Of a stretch of DNA of 62,394 nt, positions 17,116 through 25,942 are shown in pieces. The notes beneath the pieces are model-generated. The model was not told the origin of the DNA. It worked only from the letters and a program-made list of their open reading frames with translations, and ran no database searches. Origin of the DNA: JBAZTO01 sp041661865 (GTDB lineage: Bacteria > Planctomycetota > Phycisphaerae > SM23-33); NCBI GenBank assembly GCA_041661865.1, contig JBAZTO010000022.1:1-62394 (forward strand). The letters run 5' to 3'. Both the position numbers and the translations under genes were made by a program. Positions within the stretch are counted from its first letter, which is position 1, and the number at the start of each line of letters is the position of its first letter.

Positions 17116-17238
17116 ATGCCCGACGACGAGAAGATGTTGCGAGAGCAGTACGCGGACGCGACCAACCTCCAGGCCAAAAGCCATCTGCGCACAGGACCAA
17201 TGGGGAGGACTCCAGCCGCATCGCGGCGTCTTGCTTAG
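17116..17238 (+). pseudogene. N-terminal remnant of a SAM-dependent methyltransferase
   Basis: An ATG opens 40 codons: MPDDEKMLREQYADATNLQA then K-S-H-L-R-T. The segment LREQYxDAxNLxAR is the characteristic start of many class I methyltransferases. After about residue 25 the match stops and the frame runs into palindromic repeat DNA and TAG. Together with the transposase that follows, this suggests that insertion or recombination removed the rest of the gene. Confidence 0.45.
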
Positions 17239-17309
17239 CCCCGGGCAGGAGCCCGGGGACCGGGAAGCTGTTTCAGTAAGAGCCCCGTCGGGGCGTCTTG
17301 GGGTAAGAC

Positions 17310-17762
17310 ATGGCGCACACGTACTGCAATCTGATGTATCATGTCGTCTTCTCCACCAAGCACCGTCACCCGCTTCTTGATGGGGAGGTGATGCCGCAGT
17401 TGACGAGGGTGATCGGAGGGATCGTTGCCAAGCGTGACGGAAAATTGCTGGCCATCAATGGCGTGGAGGATCATATACATCTGCTGACGGTTTTCCCGGC
17501 CCGTCTCGCCGTGTCTGAACTCCTCCGTGACATCAAGGCTATTTCGTCCGACTGGGTTCACGAGACGTTTCCATCCTTGCAGGCCTTCGCCTGGCAAACC
17601 GGCTACAGCGCCTTCAGCGTCAGCAAGTCGCAGGCGGACAAGGTGGAGCGATACATCGCCGCACAGTGTGAGCATCATCGGCGGCGAACCTTCGAGGAGG
17701 AATTGACTGAATTGCTGGAACGGCACGGCATCGAATACGACAAGAGGCATCTGCTGGACTAG
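17310..17762 (+). mobile_element. IS200/IS605-like Y1 transposase
   Basis: 150 aa, a single-domain Y1 (HUH) transposase. N-terminal N-L-M-Y-H-V-V-F-S-T-K-H-R, the HUH metal site in V-E-D-H-I-H-L-L, and a late Y-I-A-A-Q-C-E-H-H helix with the likely catalytic tyrosine. Such enzymes move single-stranded DNA by recognising hairpins. Palindromic DNA flanks it on both sides (GCCCCGGGC...GCCCGGGG near 17239-17261; GCCCCGTCGGGGC near 17282). Its TAG stop is the start of the MITE-like element at 17759. It looks intact and no TnpB partner is present. Confidence 0.85.
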
Positions 17763-17890
17763 TAGTCCTTCACAGCAAAAATTGTGAGTTCGTGCCACCC
17801 CCAAGCGTCGTGTGCTTGGGGGTGTCCGCACGGCCAAGCAAACAACGCTTGACCGTGGCACCAGCAAAATTAGTTGTGAAGGACTACTAG
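17759..17890. mobile_element. MITE-like element, copy 1, with perfect 16-bp ends
   Basis: A 132-base element bounded by CTAGTAGTCCTTCACA and its exact reverse complement (17875-17890). Inside, CACCCCCAAG...CTTGGGGGTG forms a strong hairpin. It codes for nothing. A second copy lies at 25813-25942 and a truncated, inverted third copy at 38998-39038. Its first bases supply the TAG stop of the transposase gene. Confidence 0.85.
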
Positions 17891-18215
17891 GTCAAGGCGC
17901 CCCCTGCGGGGGCTTTGAACTCAACTACCGCACCTTTCACCCCGTGCTTCCGCACGGGGCTAAGCAAGACGCCGCTACGCGGCTGATCGAGGAAGGAGCA
18001 GCGGGCATTGACATCAGCCGCCCTCGCGGCTGATCGCGGGAAGGATCCACAGGCATTGGTCTCGGCCATCTGCGCGGCTGGTTGCTGATGCGGATGGGTT
18101 CCAAAGAAGCCCTTGCGTCGGCGGGGGTTTCTTTCTATATCTGGGAGCCATTCTTGAATTCAAACGGATGGTTTCATCACCCAAACAGCTACTTCAAACA
18201 TAAGGAGTCGTCGCC
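17891..18215. other. Repeat-rich gap before the Gfo/Idh operon
   Basis: No gene. Short C+G palindromes (GCCCCCTGCGGGGGC near 17899; CCCCGTGCTTCCGCACGGGG near 17940; several CGCGGCTGATCG boxes near 17980, 18030 and, before the transposase, 17090) mark decayed repeat DNA. At 18103-18134 AAAGAAGCCC pairs with GGGTTTCTTT, a stem with a T-rich 3' end that could terminate transcription before the operon start. Confidence 0.5.
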
Positions 18216-19247
18216 GTGAAGAATTTCAGCAAGCCTCAGGACATCAAAGCGGCCGTCATCGGGTACGGCGGGCAGTACAAGATGGGCAAGGGCCATCTCA
18301 CCGAGATGAAGAAGGCCGGCATGACCCCCACGGCGGTCGTCGAGATCGACCCCGCCCGCCTGGAGGCGGCCAAGATCGACTTCCCCGGCATCGAGACCTA
18401 CCCGTCGGTCACGACGATGCTCAAGAAGTCCGACGCGAACTTAGTCACCATCATCACTCCACACAACACGCACGCCCCGCTGGCCATCCAGTGCGCCAAG
18501 GCCGGCCGGCACGTGGTATGCGAGAAGCCCTTCGCCATCACCACGGCCGAGTGCGACACGATGATCCGCACCGCCAAGGCCAGCGGCGTCGTGATTTCCA
18601 CCTATCACAATCGCCACTGGGACGGCTGCATTCTCAACGCCCTCGAGAAGATCGGCTCGGGCGCGATTGGCGATGTTTACCGCATCGAGGCCCACATGGG
18701 CGGCTACAGTTGCCCCAAGGACTGGTGGCGGACCAGCAAGACCATTTCCGGCGGCGTGATGTACGATTGGGGCGTGCATCTGCTGGAATACTCCCTCCAG
18801 TTGATGGGCGGCAAGATCGCCGAAGTGGCCGGCTTCAAGCACGAAGGTTTCTGGGCGCCCCAGACCCCCTGGAAGAAGGACACCAACGAGGACGATGGCC
18901 ATGCGATCGTGCGGTTCGCCGACGGAACCTGGCTGACGCTGAACATCAGCAGCCTCGACGCCAACCCCAAGCGCGGCTGGCTGGAGATCACCGGTACCAA
19001 GGGCAGCTACATTTTTGACGGCGGCACATGGGAGATGATCACGCGCCAGGGCAACGACACCGTCATCACCAAGGGCTCGAACCCGCCTTCGGAGGGCTGG
19101 CGGTTCTACCAGAACATCGCCGATCATCTGACCAAGGGCAAGAAACTGGTTATCACGCCCGAATGGGCCCGCCGGCCCATCCACATCCTCGACCTGGCCT
19201 GCCAGAGTGCGGCCAAGGGCGTCTCTCTCAAGGCCAAGTACAACTAG
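18216..19247 (+). CDS. Gfo/Idh/MocA-family oxidoreductase
   Basis: 343 aa. N-terminal Rossmann fold (A-V-I-G-Y-G-G-Q-Y near 11-19), then the family's E-K-P-F-A motif near 105 with the catalytic-type lysine, and a C-terminal alpha/beta domain (GGGVMYDWGVHLLEY, with a likely Asp-His pair). These enzymes oxidise or reduce sugar rings using NAD(P). It heads an operon with a ThuA-like and an alpha-L-fucosidase gene, so its substrate is probably a sugar from glycan breakdown. The G-Y-G-G-Q-Y loop is a slight departure from the usual GxGxxG. Confidence 0.85.
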   Translation: MKNFSKPQDIKAAVIGYGGQYKMGKGHLTEMKKAGMTPTAVVEIDPARLEAAKIDFPGIETYPSVTTMLKKSDANLVTIITPHNTHAPLAIQCAKAGRHVVCEKPFAITTAECDTMIRTAKASGVVISTYHNRHWDGCILNALEKIGSGAIGDVYRIEAHMGGYSCPKDWWRTSKTISGGVMYDWGVHLLEYSLQLMGGKIAEVAGFKHEGFWAPQTPWKKDTNEDDGHAIVRFADGTWLTLNISSLDANPKRGWLEITGTKGSYIFDGGTWEMITRQGNDTVITKGSNPPSEGWRFYQNIADHLTKGKKLVITPEWARRPIHILDLACQSAAKGVSLKAKYN

Positions 19248-19287
19248 GACCGCAACAGATTAACTCTATCCACAACAAGGAAGTCTC

Positions 19288-19938
19288 ATGAAAGCATTGA
19301 TCGTATACGGCGGCTGGGAAGGCCATGAGCCGACCCAGGTGGCTGAGATTTTCGCCAAGACGCTCCGCGCTCACAATTTTGAAGTGGAACTATCCAATAC
19401 GCTGGAGGCCCTGGTCGATGAGGAGAAGCTCAAGGGCCTGGATCTGATCGTTCCGGAGTGGACGATGGGCAAGATCGAGAAGCACCAGGTCAAGCCGCTG
19501 ATGGCGGCAATCCAGTCCGGCGTGGGCCTGGCCGGCGTGCATGGCGGCATGGCCGATTCCTTCCGCGAATGCTGCGACTACCAGTTCATGGTCGGCGGGC
19601 AGTGGGTGGCCCACCCCGGCGGGGTTATCGACTACCGCGTGCATATTCTCGACCACACCGATGCGGTCACCGCGGGCCTCAACCACTTCAACATGCACAG
19701 CGAGCAGTATTACATGCACGTGGATCCGTCCAACCACGTGCTGGCCACCACCACCTTCGAGGTCAACGGCTGCACCATGCCGGTGGCCTGGAAACGGACC
19801 TTCGGGGCCGGCAGGGTGTTCTACTCCTCGCTGGGCCACGTGGCCAAGGACTTCGACGTGCCCGAGGCGCTGACCCTCATCACCCGGGGCATGCTCTGGG
19901 CGGCCGAGGGCAAGGCCCTGGCGACCCAGAAGGGATAG
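19288..19938 (+). CDS. ThuA-like domain protein
   Basis: 216 aa, a glutamine-amidotransferase-like fold of the ThuA (trehalose utilisation) family. Visible: M-K-A-L-I-V-Y-G-G-W-E-G-H, G-L-A-G-V-H-G-G-M-A-D-S, F-M-V-G-G-Q-W-V-A-H-P-G, and D-H-T-D-A-V-T-A-G-L. ThuA proteins occur beside Gfo/Idh enzymes in sugar catabolism; the reaction is debated. Start is preceded by AAGGAAG; gaps of 40 and 47 bases on the two sides support the operon. Confidence 0.83.
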   Translation: MKALIVYGGWEGHEPTQVAEIFAKTLRAHNFEVELSNTLEALVDEEKLKGLDLIVPEWTMGKIEKHQVKPLMAAIQSGVGLAGVHGGMADSFRECCDYQFMVGGQWVAHPGGVIDYRVHILDHTDAVTAGLNHFNMHSEQYYMHVDPSNHVLATTTFEVNGCTMPVAWKRTFGAGRVFYSSLGHVAKDFDVPEALTLITRGMLWAAEGKALATQKG

Positions 19939-19985
19939 CCGACACACAATCACTGGGTCCAGACACCCATCAGGAGCGAACCCTC

Positions 19986-21248
19986 ATGGCCAGGAAGCAG
20001 ACCGCCAAGGATAAAGATCGTGCCCGCCGCATGGCGTGGTGGCATCAGGCCAAGTTCGGGATGTTCATCCATTTCGGCCTCTACAGCATCCTGGGGCGCC
20101 ACGAGTGGGCGATGGACGCCGAGGCCATTCCAGTGGCTGAGTATGAGCCGTTGGCCCATCAGTTCAAGCCCAAGGCCGGCGCCCCGCGCGCCTGGGCCAG
20201 GCTGGCCAGGCAGGCAGGCATGAAGTACATGGTGCTGACCACCAAGCATCACGAAGGCTTCTGCTTGTGGGATACCGCCACCACCGACTTCTGCGCTCCC
20301 AGGCAGGCTTGCGGGCGTGACCTGGTGGCCGAGTACGTCCGGGCCGCCCGAGCCGAGGGGATGGGTGTGGGCTTCTACTTCTCACTGATGGACTGGCACC
20401 ATCCCGACGGACAGAAGTGCGCCACCGATCAGGCGGCCCGCCGGCGGTTTCTCGACTACGTCCAGGCCCAGCTCCGCGAACTATGCACCCAGTACGGCAA
20501 GGTCGACATCCTATGGTACGACGTGCCCATGCCGCTGCGCGAACCGGAGCTGTGGGAGTCGGCCCGGATGAACGCCATGGTTCGCCGTCTCCAGCCGGAT
20601 ATCATCATCAATAATCGTTCGCGCCTGCCGGAGGATTTCGGCACGCCCGAGCAAAAGATCGTGGCCGAACCCGGCGGCCGTGCGTGGGAATCATGCATGA
20701 CCATGAACGACAGTTGGGGCTACCATGCCGCCGACGACGCATGGAAGACTCCCAAGCAGATCATCCGCAACCTGATCACCTGCGCCCGTAACGGTGGCAA
20801 CTACCTTCTCAACATCGGGCCCAGGAGCGACGGCTCGATCCCCGAGGAATCCGTGCATATCCTCAAGGCCGTCGGCAAGTGGATGGCCGTCAGTGGCAAG
20901 GCGATCTATGGCGCCGACCGCTGCGCGGTCCGCCACAGCCAGTTCGCGGGCTTCTCGACACAGGGCAAGAAGCTTTACGTACACTGCTACTTCTGGCCCG
21001 GACAAACCTGGTCGGTGGGCGGCCTGAAGTCCAAGGTCAAGTCCGCCCGCATCCTGGCCAGCGGGCAAAAGCTTAAGTTTGAGCAGACCCCGCTTCGGTT
21101 TACGATCTTCGGCGCCCCCGCAAGGGCGCCACAAGATCCGGTCACAACCATCGTGCTGGACTGCGCCGGCAAGCCGGTCCAGGGCCCGCCTGACGAGCTC
21201 CGCGGCCTGAAGAAGCGACAGAGGGTCAACATGGCGGCGAAGAAATAG
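19986..21248 (+). CDS. Alpha-L-fucosidase, GH29 family
   Basis: 420 aa from the ATG at 19986, with AGGAG just upstream; a longer frame would run inside the ThuA gene and is rejected. GH29 features: W-H-Q-A-K-F-G-M-F-I-H-F-G-L-Y-S, W-A-R-L-A-R-Q-A-G-M-K-Y, T-T-K-H-H-E-G-F-C-L-W, and I-L-W-Y-D with the probable nucleophile Asp, then N-Y-L-L-N-I-G-P-R-S-D-G-S-I-P. Releases fucose from glycans. No signal peptide is visible, so it may act in the cytosol or leave by another route. Last gene of the operon. Confidence 0.87.
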   Translation: MARKQTAKDKDRARRMAWWHQAKFGMFIHFGLYSILGRHEWAMDAEAIPVAEYEPLAHQFKPKAGAPRAWARLARQAGMKYMVLTTKHHEGFCLWDTATTDFCAPRQACGRDLVAEYVRAARAEGMGVGFYFSLMDWHHPDGQKCATDQAARRRFLDYVQAQLRELCTQYGKVDILWYDVPMPLREPELWESARMNAMVRRLQPDIIINNRSRLPEDFGTPEQKIVAEPGGRAWESCMTMNDSWGYHAADDAWKTPKQIIRNLITCARNGGNYLLNIGPRSDGSIPEESVHILKAVGKWMAVSGKAIYGADRCAVRHSQFAGFSTQGKKLYVHCYFWPGQTWSVGGLKSKVKSARILASGQKLKFEQTPLRFTIFGAPARAPQDPVTTIVLDCAGKPVQGPPDELRGLKKRQRVNMAAKK

Positions 21249-21268
21249 GCCTGACAACTTCAATCCAG

Positions 21269-21301
21269 GGGCGGTGGCACGAGAGTGTCTCCGCCCTTTT
21301 T
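21269..21301 (+). terminator. Rho-independent terminator after the fucosidase operon
   Basis: GGGCGGTGGCAC pairs with GTGTCTCCGCCC (one mismatch, one G-U) around a GAGA loop, followed by TTTTT. It sits 21 bases after the fucosidase stop, between it and the convergent sensor kinase. Confidence 0.85.
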
Positions 21302-21339
21302 CATAGCCTCTTTGACCTTGCTTCGGTTCGCGTCTGGCA

Positions 21340-23955
21340 TCACGCGACAGACCTCTCCGGGCCCGGCCAGCCATCGGCCTGGGTGGTCTCGTGAGCGGGG
21401 ATCGTGAAGAAGAAGGTCGTGCCCTGTCCCTCCCGGGACTCCACCCAGATCCGGCCGCCGTGGCGCTCGACGATCTTCTTGCAGATGGCCAGGCCGATCC
21501 CCGTGCCGGAATATTGACCTCGCGTGTGAAGCCGTTGGAAGACCTGGAAAATTCGATCGAAGAATTCGCTCTTGATGCCGATGCCGTCGTCCTTGACCCA
21601 AAAGACCCACTGGAGCGATTCCCGCCGCGAGCCGACTTGCACGTGGCAGCCGCTTCCGTCGCGGTGATACTTGATCGCGTTGCTCAGCAGGTTCTGGAAG
21701 AGTTGCGTCAATTGCAGGCTATCGGCCCAGACAGTGGGCATCACGGCGACATCGACCGTGGCGCCTTCGTCCCTGATGCTGGAGGCGAGTGCTTGCATCG
21801 CCCGCGCGACGATGGTGTTCACGTCGATAGGCTCAAGGGGCTTGGGCTGTGTGCCGATGCGGGCATAAGCCAGCAAGTCGTGGATCAGCGCCTGCATCCG
21901 CTGGGCGCCGTCGACGGCGAAATGAAGCGATTCGTTGCAGGTCTCGTCCAGACTATCGGCCAGGCGATCGCGGACAATTTGCAGGTGCCCACTGATCATT
22001 CGCAACGGCTCCTGAAGGTCGTGCGAGGCCACGTAGGCAAATTGCTCAAGATCCTGGTTGGAACCGGCGAGTTTTTCGGTGGCCTCCCGCAGGGCTTCCT
22101 CGGCCCGCTTGCGATCGGAAATGTCCAGGGCAAAGGACACCCTCTCCTGCTCCATGTCACCCAGCACGGCGGCGCCGATCATTACCGGCACGGGCCGGCC
22201 ATCGCGGTGGATCAACTCTTTCTCGTAGGGCTCGCAAACACCCCAGGTGCTGAGTTCCTCATTGCCTTGATCGTCCCGCGCCGCCTGTGCCTCCGATGTC
22301 AGATCCTTCCAATGCACAAGGCCATCGCAAATCTCCTCGGACGAGTAGCCGATCAGGTCGCAGAACGCGTGGTTGGCTTCGATCAGCCGACCGGCCTGGT
22401 CCCAGAACACGATACCGATCATGTTGGATTCAAAGATCTTGCGGAACCGCTCCTCACTCTGGCGAATGGCTTCCTCGCCATTCTTGCGAGCGGTGACGTC
22501 CATATTCACGCCGATCATGCGCGTTGGCTCGCCCCCCTCGCAGATCACCCGTCCCCATGCGGCGATCCAATGCATGCTGCCGTCCGGCCAGACGATGCGG
22601 AACTCCGCATGCATGTCGGAGCGGGTGCGGACGGCTTCTTCCACACTAAAGCAGGCCTCCTCGGCATCCTCGGGGTGCAGGTGTTGCTTCCAGTGCGCGA
22701 AGGTGCCGCCGAATTGGCCGCTGGCGTAGCCGTATATCGCCTCGAGTTCGCCCGTCCACGTCAGGCGGTTGGTCCGCAAATCCAGGTCGAAGGTGCCGAT
22801 CCCACCGGCCTCCTGGGCCAGTTGGAGCCGCTGCTGGCTTTGTCGCAGCGTTTCCTCGGCCCTCTTACGCAGCAGCACCATCTCGTTGAAGCCGGCGGCC
22901 AGATCCTTGATCTCACTAATCATGCCGAGCGGGGCGACCTGATCGAGATGTCCCTTGCCCACGACCAAGGCGTACGCGCGAAGTTGCATCAGGCCCCGCG
23001 CGATCAGCCAACCGATGATCCAGGCCACCAGCAGCGATCCCAGCACGACCGCGACATTCAGGCCGCCGGTCCTCATCATCGTCCACCACAGCGGGCCCAT
23101 GATCACCTGCCTGGGCTCGCTGGCCCCTGCGACCCAGCCAAGCTTTCCGATGGGCACTCGGGCTCCGATGCGGTCCTGTCCGTCGGCCGGGGAATGAAAA
23201 ATCCCCTCGGCCTCCCGGCCCGCCAGGGCCTGCTCCAGAAGTCCGCTGGTTTCGCCGCCGCTGCGATCCTTCCATGTTAGTGGGCGCGACGGGCTATGAT
23301 AGACCAGCCGTCCCCGGCGGTCAAAGAAGCTGATGTCGCTGCCTCGCGACCGCTCGACCTTCAACGTCGCCTCGCCCAGGCGGTCGGGATTGACCGAAGC
23401 CGCAAGAACCCCCGTGACCCTGTCGCCTTTATACAAGGCCATGGCCACGATGAAGATGGGGTTGGGATCGGCCCTGCCCTCCAGGAGATCACTGAGTACG
23501 GCTTCTCTGCCGCGCAGGGCTCGCTGGTAGTAGTCGCGATCCCTCACGTCGATGCCGATAACGTTGGGGTCGCTGCATGCGACGACCCTGCCTTCCAGGC
23601 TGCAAAAGACGAACGCGTTCAGCGCGGGGTAATCCCGTGCCGAGGCGCGGAACAGGGCGTTCATCTCATCCAGAGTGTATTCCTTGCCCGCCAGCACAGC
23701 CGCCAGGGTCTCTTCGTGGTTGGCCAGATCCTGGATATAGGCATCAAACGTGCTGCCCATGGAACGGGCCAGCTCTTTGTTGGACTGAATTTCGTGCTGG
23801 CGGTTCGTGTGGAACCAGTAGTAGTAGATGCCACACTGCACCATCAGCGAAGGCAGCACCACCACCAGGATCAGTAGCAGGAGGGCCGATTTGATGCTGA
23901 TGCTGCGATGGAACACGCTTGTCTTCCTACCCTTCCAGGCCTTTTTCGCCCGCAT
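21340..23955 (-). CDS. Membrane sensor histidine kinase with Cache and PAS domains
   Basis: 871 aa. Membrane segment about 23-46, a double-Cache-type extracellular sensor (47-300; RDRDYYQRALRG, IFIVAMALYKGDRVTGVLAASV), a second membrane segment near 310-332, a HAMP-like linker, then two PAS domains with PAC tails (about 390-500 and 505-625). The kinase core has the H-box S-H-D-L-Q-E-P-L-R, N-box Q-N-L-L-S-N-A-I-K-Y, G1 D-D-G-I-G-I and G2 G-T-G-I-G-L-A-I-C. This is the phytochrome-like HisKA type. No response regulator adjoins it, so the partner is elsewhere. Ligand unknown. Confidence 0.9.
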   Translation of the reverse strand: MRAKKAWKGRKTSVFHRSISIKSALLLLILVVVLPSLMVQCGIYYYWFHTNRQHEIQSNKELARSMGSTFDAYIQDLANHEETLAAVLAGKEYTLDEMNALFRASARDYPALNAFVFCSLEGRVVACSDPNVIGIDVRDRDYYQRALRGREAVLSDLLEGRADPNPIFIVAMALYKGDRVTGVLAASVNPDRLGEATLKVERSRGSDISFFDRRGRLVYHSPSRPLTWKDRSGGETSGLLEQALAGREAEGIFHSPADGQDRIGARVPIGKLGWVAGASEPRQVIMGPLWWTMMRTGGLNVAVVLGSLLVAWIIGWLIARGLMQLRAYALVVGKGHLDQVAPLGMISEIKDLAAGFNEMVLLRKRAEETLRQSQQRLQLAQEAGGIGTFDLDLRTNRLTWTGELEAIYGYASGQFGGTFAHWKQHLHPEDAEEACFSVEEAVRTRSDMHAEFRIVWPDGSMHWIAAWGRVICEGGEPTRMIGVNMDVTARKNGEEAIRQSEERFRKIFESNMIGIVFWDQAGRLIEANHAFCDLIGYSSEEICDGLVHWKDLTSEAQAARDDQGNEELSTWGVCEPYEKELIHRDGRPVPVMIGAAVLGDMEQERVSFALDISDRKRAEEALREATEKLAGSNQDLEQFAYVASHDLQEPLRMISGHLQIVRDRLADSLDETCNESLHFAVDGAQRMQALIHDLLAYARIGTQPKPLEPIDVNTIVARAMQALASSIRDEGATVDVAVMPTVWADSLQLTQLFQNLLSNAIKYHRDGSGCHVQVGSRRESLQWVFWVKDDGIGIKSEFFDRIFQVFQRLHTRGQYSGTGIGLAICKKIVERHGGRIWVESREGQGTTFFFTIPAHETTQADGWPGPERSVA

Positions 23956-24157
23956 ACGTCACACATCTCCAGTCGGCCAATCCATTTCCCTTGCTCTCCC
24001 GAGGGATCCGCGCCTCAAGGCGCTCTGCCGCATTGGACACCGCCTACTCCATTCTACGAACGTCACAGCCTTATACCTCTGGCTTGGTTAGGAATAATTG
24101 AGGCCCCCAATCGGACACTCCGCGCCGCACAGAGAACCCCTGGCCACATAGTTATCC

Positions 24158-24186
24158 TTCGCTGGGCCGCCAGGCCAAGGTAGAAT
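24158..24186 (+). promoter_or_regulatory. Candidate promoter of lipBA, near-leaderless
   Basis: TTCGCT (24158-24163) and TAGAAT (24181-24186) are 17 bases apart. The -10 box ends only 9 bases before the lipB ATG, so transcription would start at or next to the start codon, giving a leaderless mRNA. The 240 bases upstream hold nothing else recognisable. Confidence 0.35.
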
Positions 24187-24195
24187 CAATGCTTC

Positions 24196-24879
24196 ATGGC
24201 CAGGCTCTTGTACATCGATCGCGGGCGAGAGAATTACAGCGGCACGCTGGCGCTCCAGCAGCGCCTGGTGGACCAGGTGATCCAGGCTGCCTCTGCCCCT
24301 GCGCCGCAGGATCTGGCCTACCTTGTACTGGTCGAGCACGACCCGCCGGTCATCACCCTGGGCCGGTCCGCCGACGCCGCCCATGTATTGGCCTCGCCCG
24401 AAACGGTCGCCGCCGAGGGCATCGAGGTCCACTCCGCCTCGCGCGGAGGGGACGTCACCTACCACGGCCTGGGGCAACTGGTGGCCTACCCGATACTTCG
24501 CGTCGATCTGCACTGCGCCGGCGTGCGGGAATACCTGCGGATGCTGGAGGAGGTCGTCATCGGCGTGCTGGCGGAACTGGGAATCCCAGGCCGGCGGGAG
24601 AGCGGCTACACCGGCGTCTGGGTGGGCGACGAAAAGGTGGCTGCCATCGGCGTGGCGGTGCGGAGGTGGGTGTCGTATCACGGGCTGGCGCTGAACGTGC
24701 AGCCCAACCTGTCCCACTTCGGCCTGATCGTCCCCTGCGGCATCGCCGACAAGCGCGTCACCAGCATTTCCCGGCTGCTGGGGCGGGATCTTGACGTGAC
24801 GCAGATCAAGCCCCTGCTGATACAATCGATGGTCAGGGTCTTTGGATTTGAGAGCGACGAGGCAATCGGCATCGATTGA
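24196..24879 (+). CDS. lipB: Octanoyltransferase LipB
   Basis: 227 aa. Transfers octanoyl from acyl carrier protein to lipoyl domains. Family motifs: E-H-D-P-P-V-I-T-L-G-R, S-R-G-G-D-V-T-Y-H-G-L-G-Q-L-V-A-Y-P, K-V-A-A-I-G-V-A-V, Y-H-G-L-A-L-N-V, and V-P-C-G-I with the catalytic Cys; the conserved lysine is in K-V-A-A. It shares one base with the lipA start. Its target E2 subunit is encoded about 10 kb away in the same window. Confidence 0.92.
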   Translation: MARLLYIDRGRENYSGTLALQQRLVDQVIQAASAPAPQDLAYLVLVEHDPPVITLGRSADAAHVLASPETVAAEGIEVHSASRGGDVTYHGLGQLVAYPILRVDLHCAGVREYLRMLEEVVIGVLAELGIPGRRESGYTGVWVGDEKVAAIGVAVRRWVSYHGLALNVQPNLSHFGLIVPCGIADKRVTSISRLLGRDLDVTQIKPLLIQSMVRVFGFESDEAIGID

Positions 24880-25793
24880 TGGAAGAACACAAAGAGACAT
24901 CCAGGCCGCCCGGCAAACTGCCGCCGTGGCTCAGGAAACGCCTCCCCGCTGCCGGGGCGTCGCGGCAGGTCGCGCGTGTGCTGAAGGACCTGGGGCTCTC
25001 GACGGTCTGCACGGCCGCCGCCTGTCCCAACCTGGGCGAGTGCCATGCGCGCGGGACGGCAACCTTCCTGATCATGGGTGACCGCTGTACGCGCGACTGC
25101 CGCTTCTGCGCGATCGACGGCGGCCGCCCGCTGCCGCTGCGCGAGGATGAGCCGGCGGCAGTGGCCCAGGCATGCGAACGAATGGGCCTGGCCTATGTCG
25201 TCCTCACCAGCGTCACCCGCGACGACCTGGCCGACGGCGGCGCCGAGCATTTTGCCCGCACGATCCACGCCATTCGGGAGCGATTGCCGGCGGCGAAGAT
25301 CGAGGTGCTCACGCCGGATTTCCAGGGTCGGCAGGCCGACATCGACACCGTGCTGGCCGCCGGGCCCGATGTCTTCGACCACAATGTCGAGACGGTGCCG
25401 CGGCTCTATGCTTCCGTCCGGCCGGCGCGGACCGCGCCAGGCCCGGCCCCCGACTACCCCCGCAGCCTCAACGTGCTGAGCTACGTCAAGTCTCGCTCGC
25501 CGCACCTGGGGCACAGGCTGCTGGTCAAGAGCGGCCTGATGCTGGGCCTGGGCGAAAGCGACGAGGAAATCCGAGCGGTGCTGGGCGATCTGCGGACGGC
25601 CGGCGTGGACATCCTGACGCTGGGTCAGTACCTGGCCCCCTCATCGCGGCACTGCCCGGTGGGGCGATTTGTCGAGCCGGCGGAGTTCGCACGCTGGGAA
25701 GCGGAGGCCAGGCAGATGGGATTCCCAGCGGTTCTGGCTGGGCCGTTCGTCCGCAGCAGCTACCACGCCGAAGAATTGATCGTCGGCGATTAG
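24879..25793 (+). CDS. lipA: Lipoyl synthase LipA
   Basis: 304 aa from the ATG at 24879 (TGATG overlap with lipB). Radical-SAM enzyme that inserts two sulfurs into octanoyl groups. Auxiliary cluster cysteines C44, C49, C55 (C-T-A-A-A-C-P-N-L-G-E-C) and radical-SAM cysteines C70, C74, C77 (C-T-R-D-C-R-F-C) are all present, as is S-S-R-H near the C-terminus with the serine ligand. Full length for the family. With lipB it makes lipoate for 2-oxoacid dehydrogenases. Confidence 0.95.
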   Translation: MEEHKETSRPPGKLPPWLRKRLPAAGASRQVARVLKDLGLSTVCTAAACPNLGECHARGTATFLIMGDRCTRDCRFCAIDGGRPLPLREDEPAAVAQACERMGLAYVVLTSVTRDDLADGGAEHFARTIHAIRERLPAAKIEVLTPDFQGRQADIDTVLAAGPDVFDHNVETVPRLYASVRPARTAPGPAPDYPRSLNVLSYVKSRSPHLGHRLLVKSGLMLGLGESDEEIRAVLGDLRTAGVDILTLGQYLAPSSRHCPVGRFVEPAEFARWEAEARQMGFPAVLAGPFVRSSYHAEELIVGD

Positions 25794-25812
25794 CAACGGG
25801 GGATCGCCAATC

Positions 25813-25942
25813 CTAGTGGTCCTTCACAGTGAAAGTTGTGAGTTCGTGCCACCCCCAAGCGTCGTGTGCTTGGGGGTGTCCGCACGGCCAAGCACACGAC
25901 GCAGCCGTGGCACCTATCAGATCAGATGTGACAGGACACTAA
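25813..25942. mobile_element. MITE-like element, copy 2
   Basis: 130 bases, closely similar to 17759-17890 through the first 90 bases (shared TTCACAG, GTTCGTGCCACCCCCAAGCG, TGTCCGCACGGCCAAGCA). Ends CTAGTGGTCCTTCACA and TGTGACAGGACACTAA are imperfect inverted repeats. The right end supplies the TAG stop codon (25939-25941, minus strand) of the mannitol-dehydrogenase-like gene. Confidence 0.8.

Noticed and set aside
19458..19985. Long frame extending the fucosidase gene upstream through ThuA
   Set aside because: It lies in another frame of the well-supported ThuA gene, whose motifs are clear; the fucosidase has its own AGGAG and ATG at 19986.
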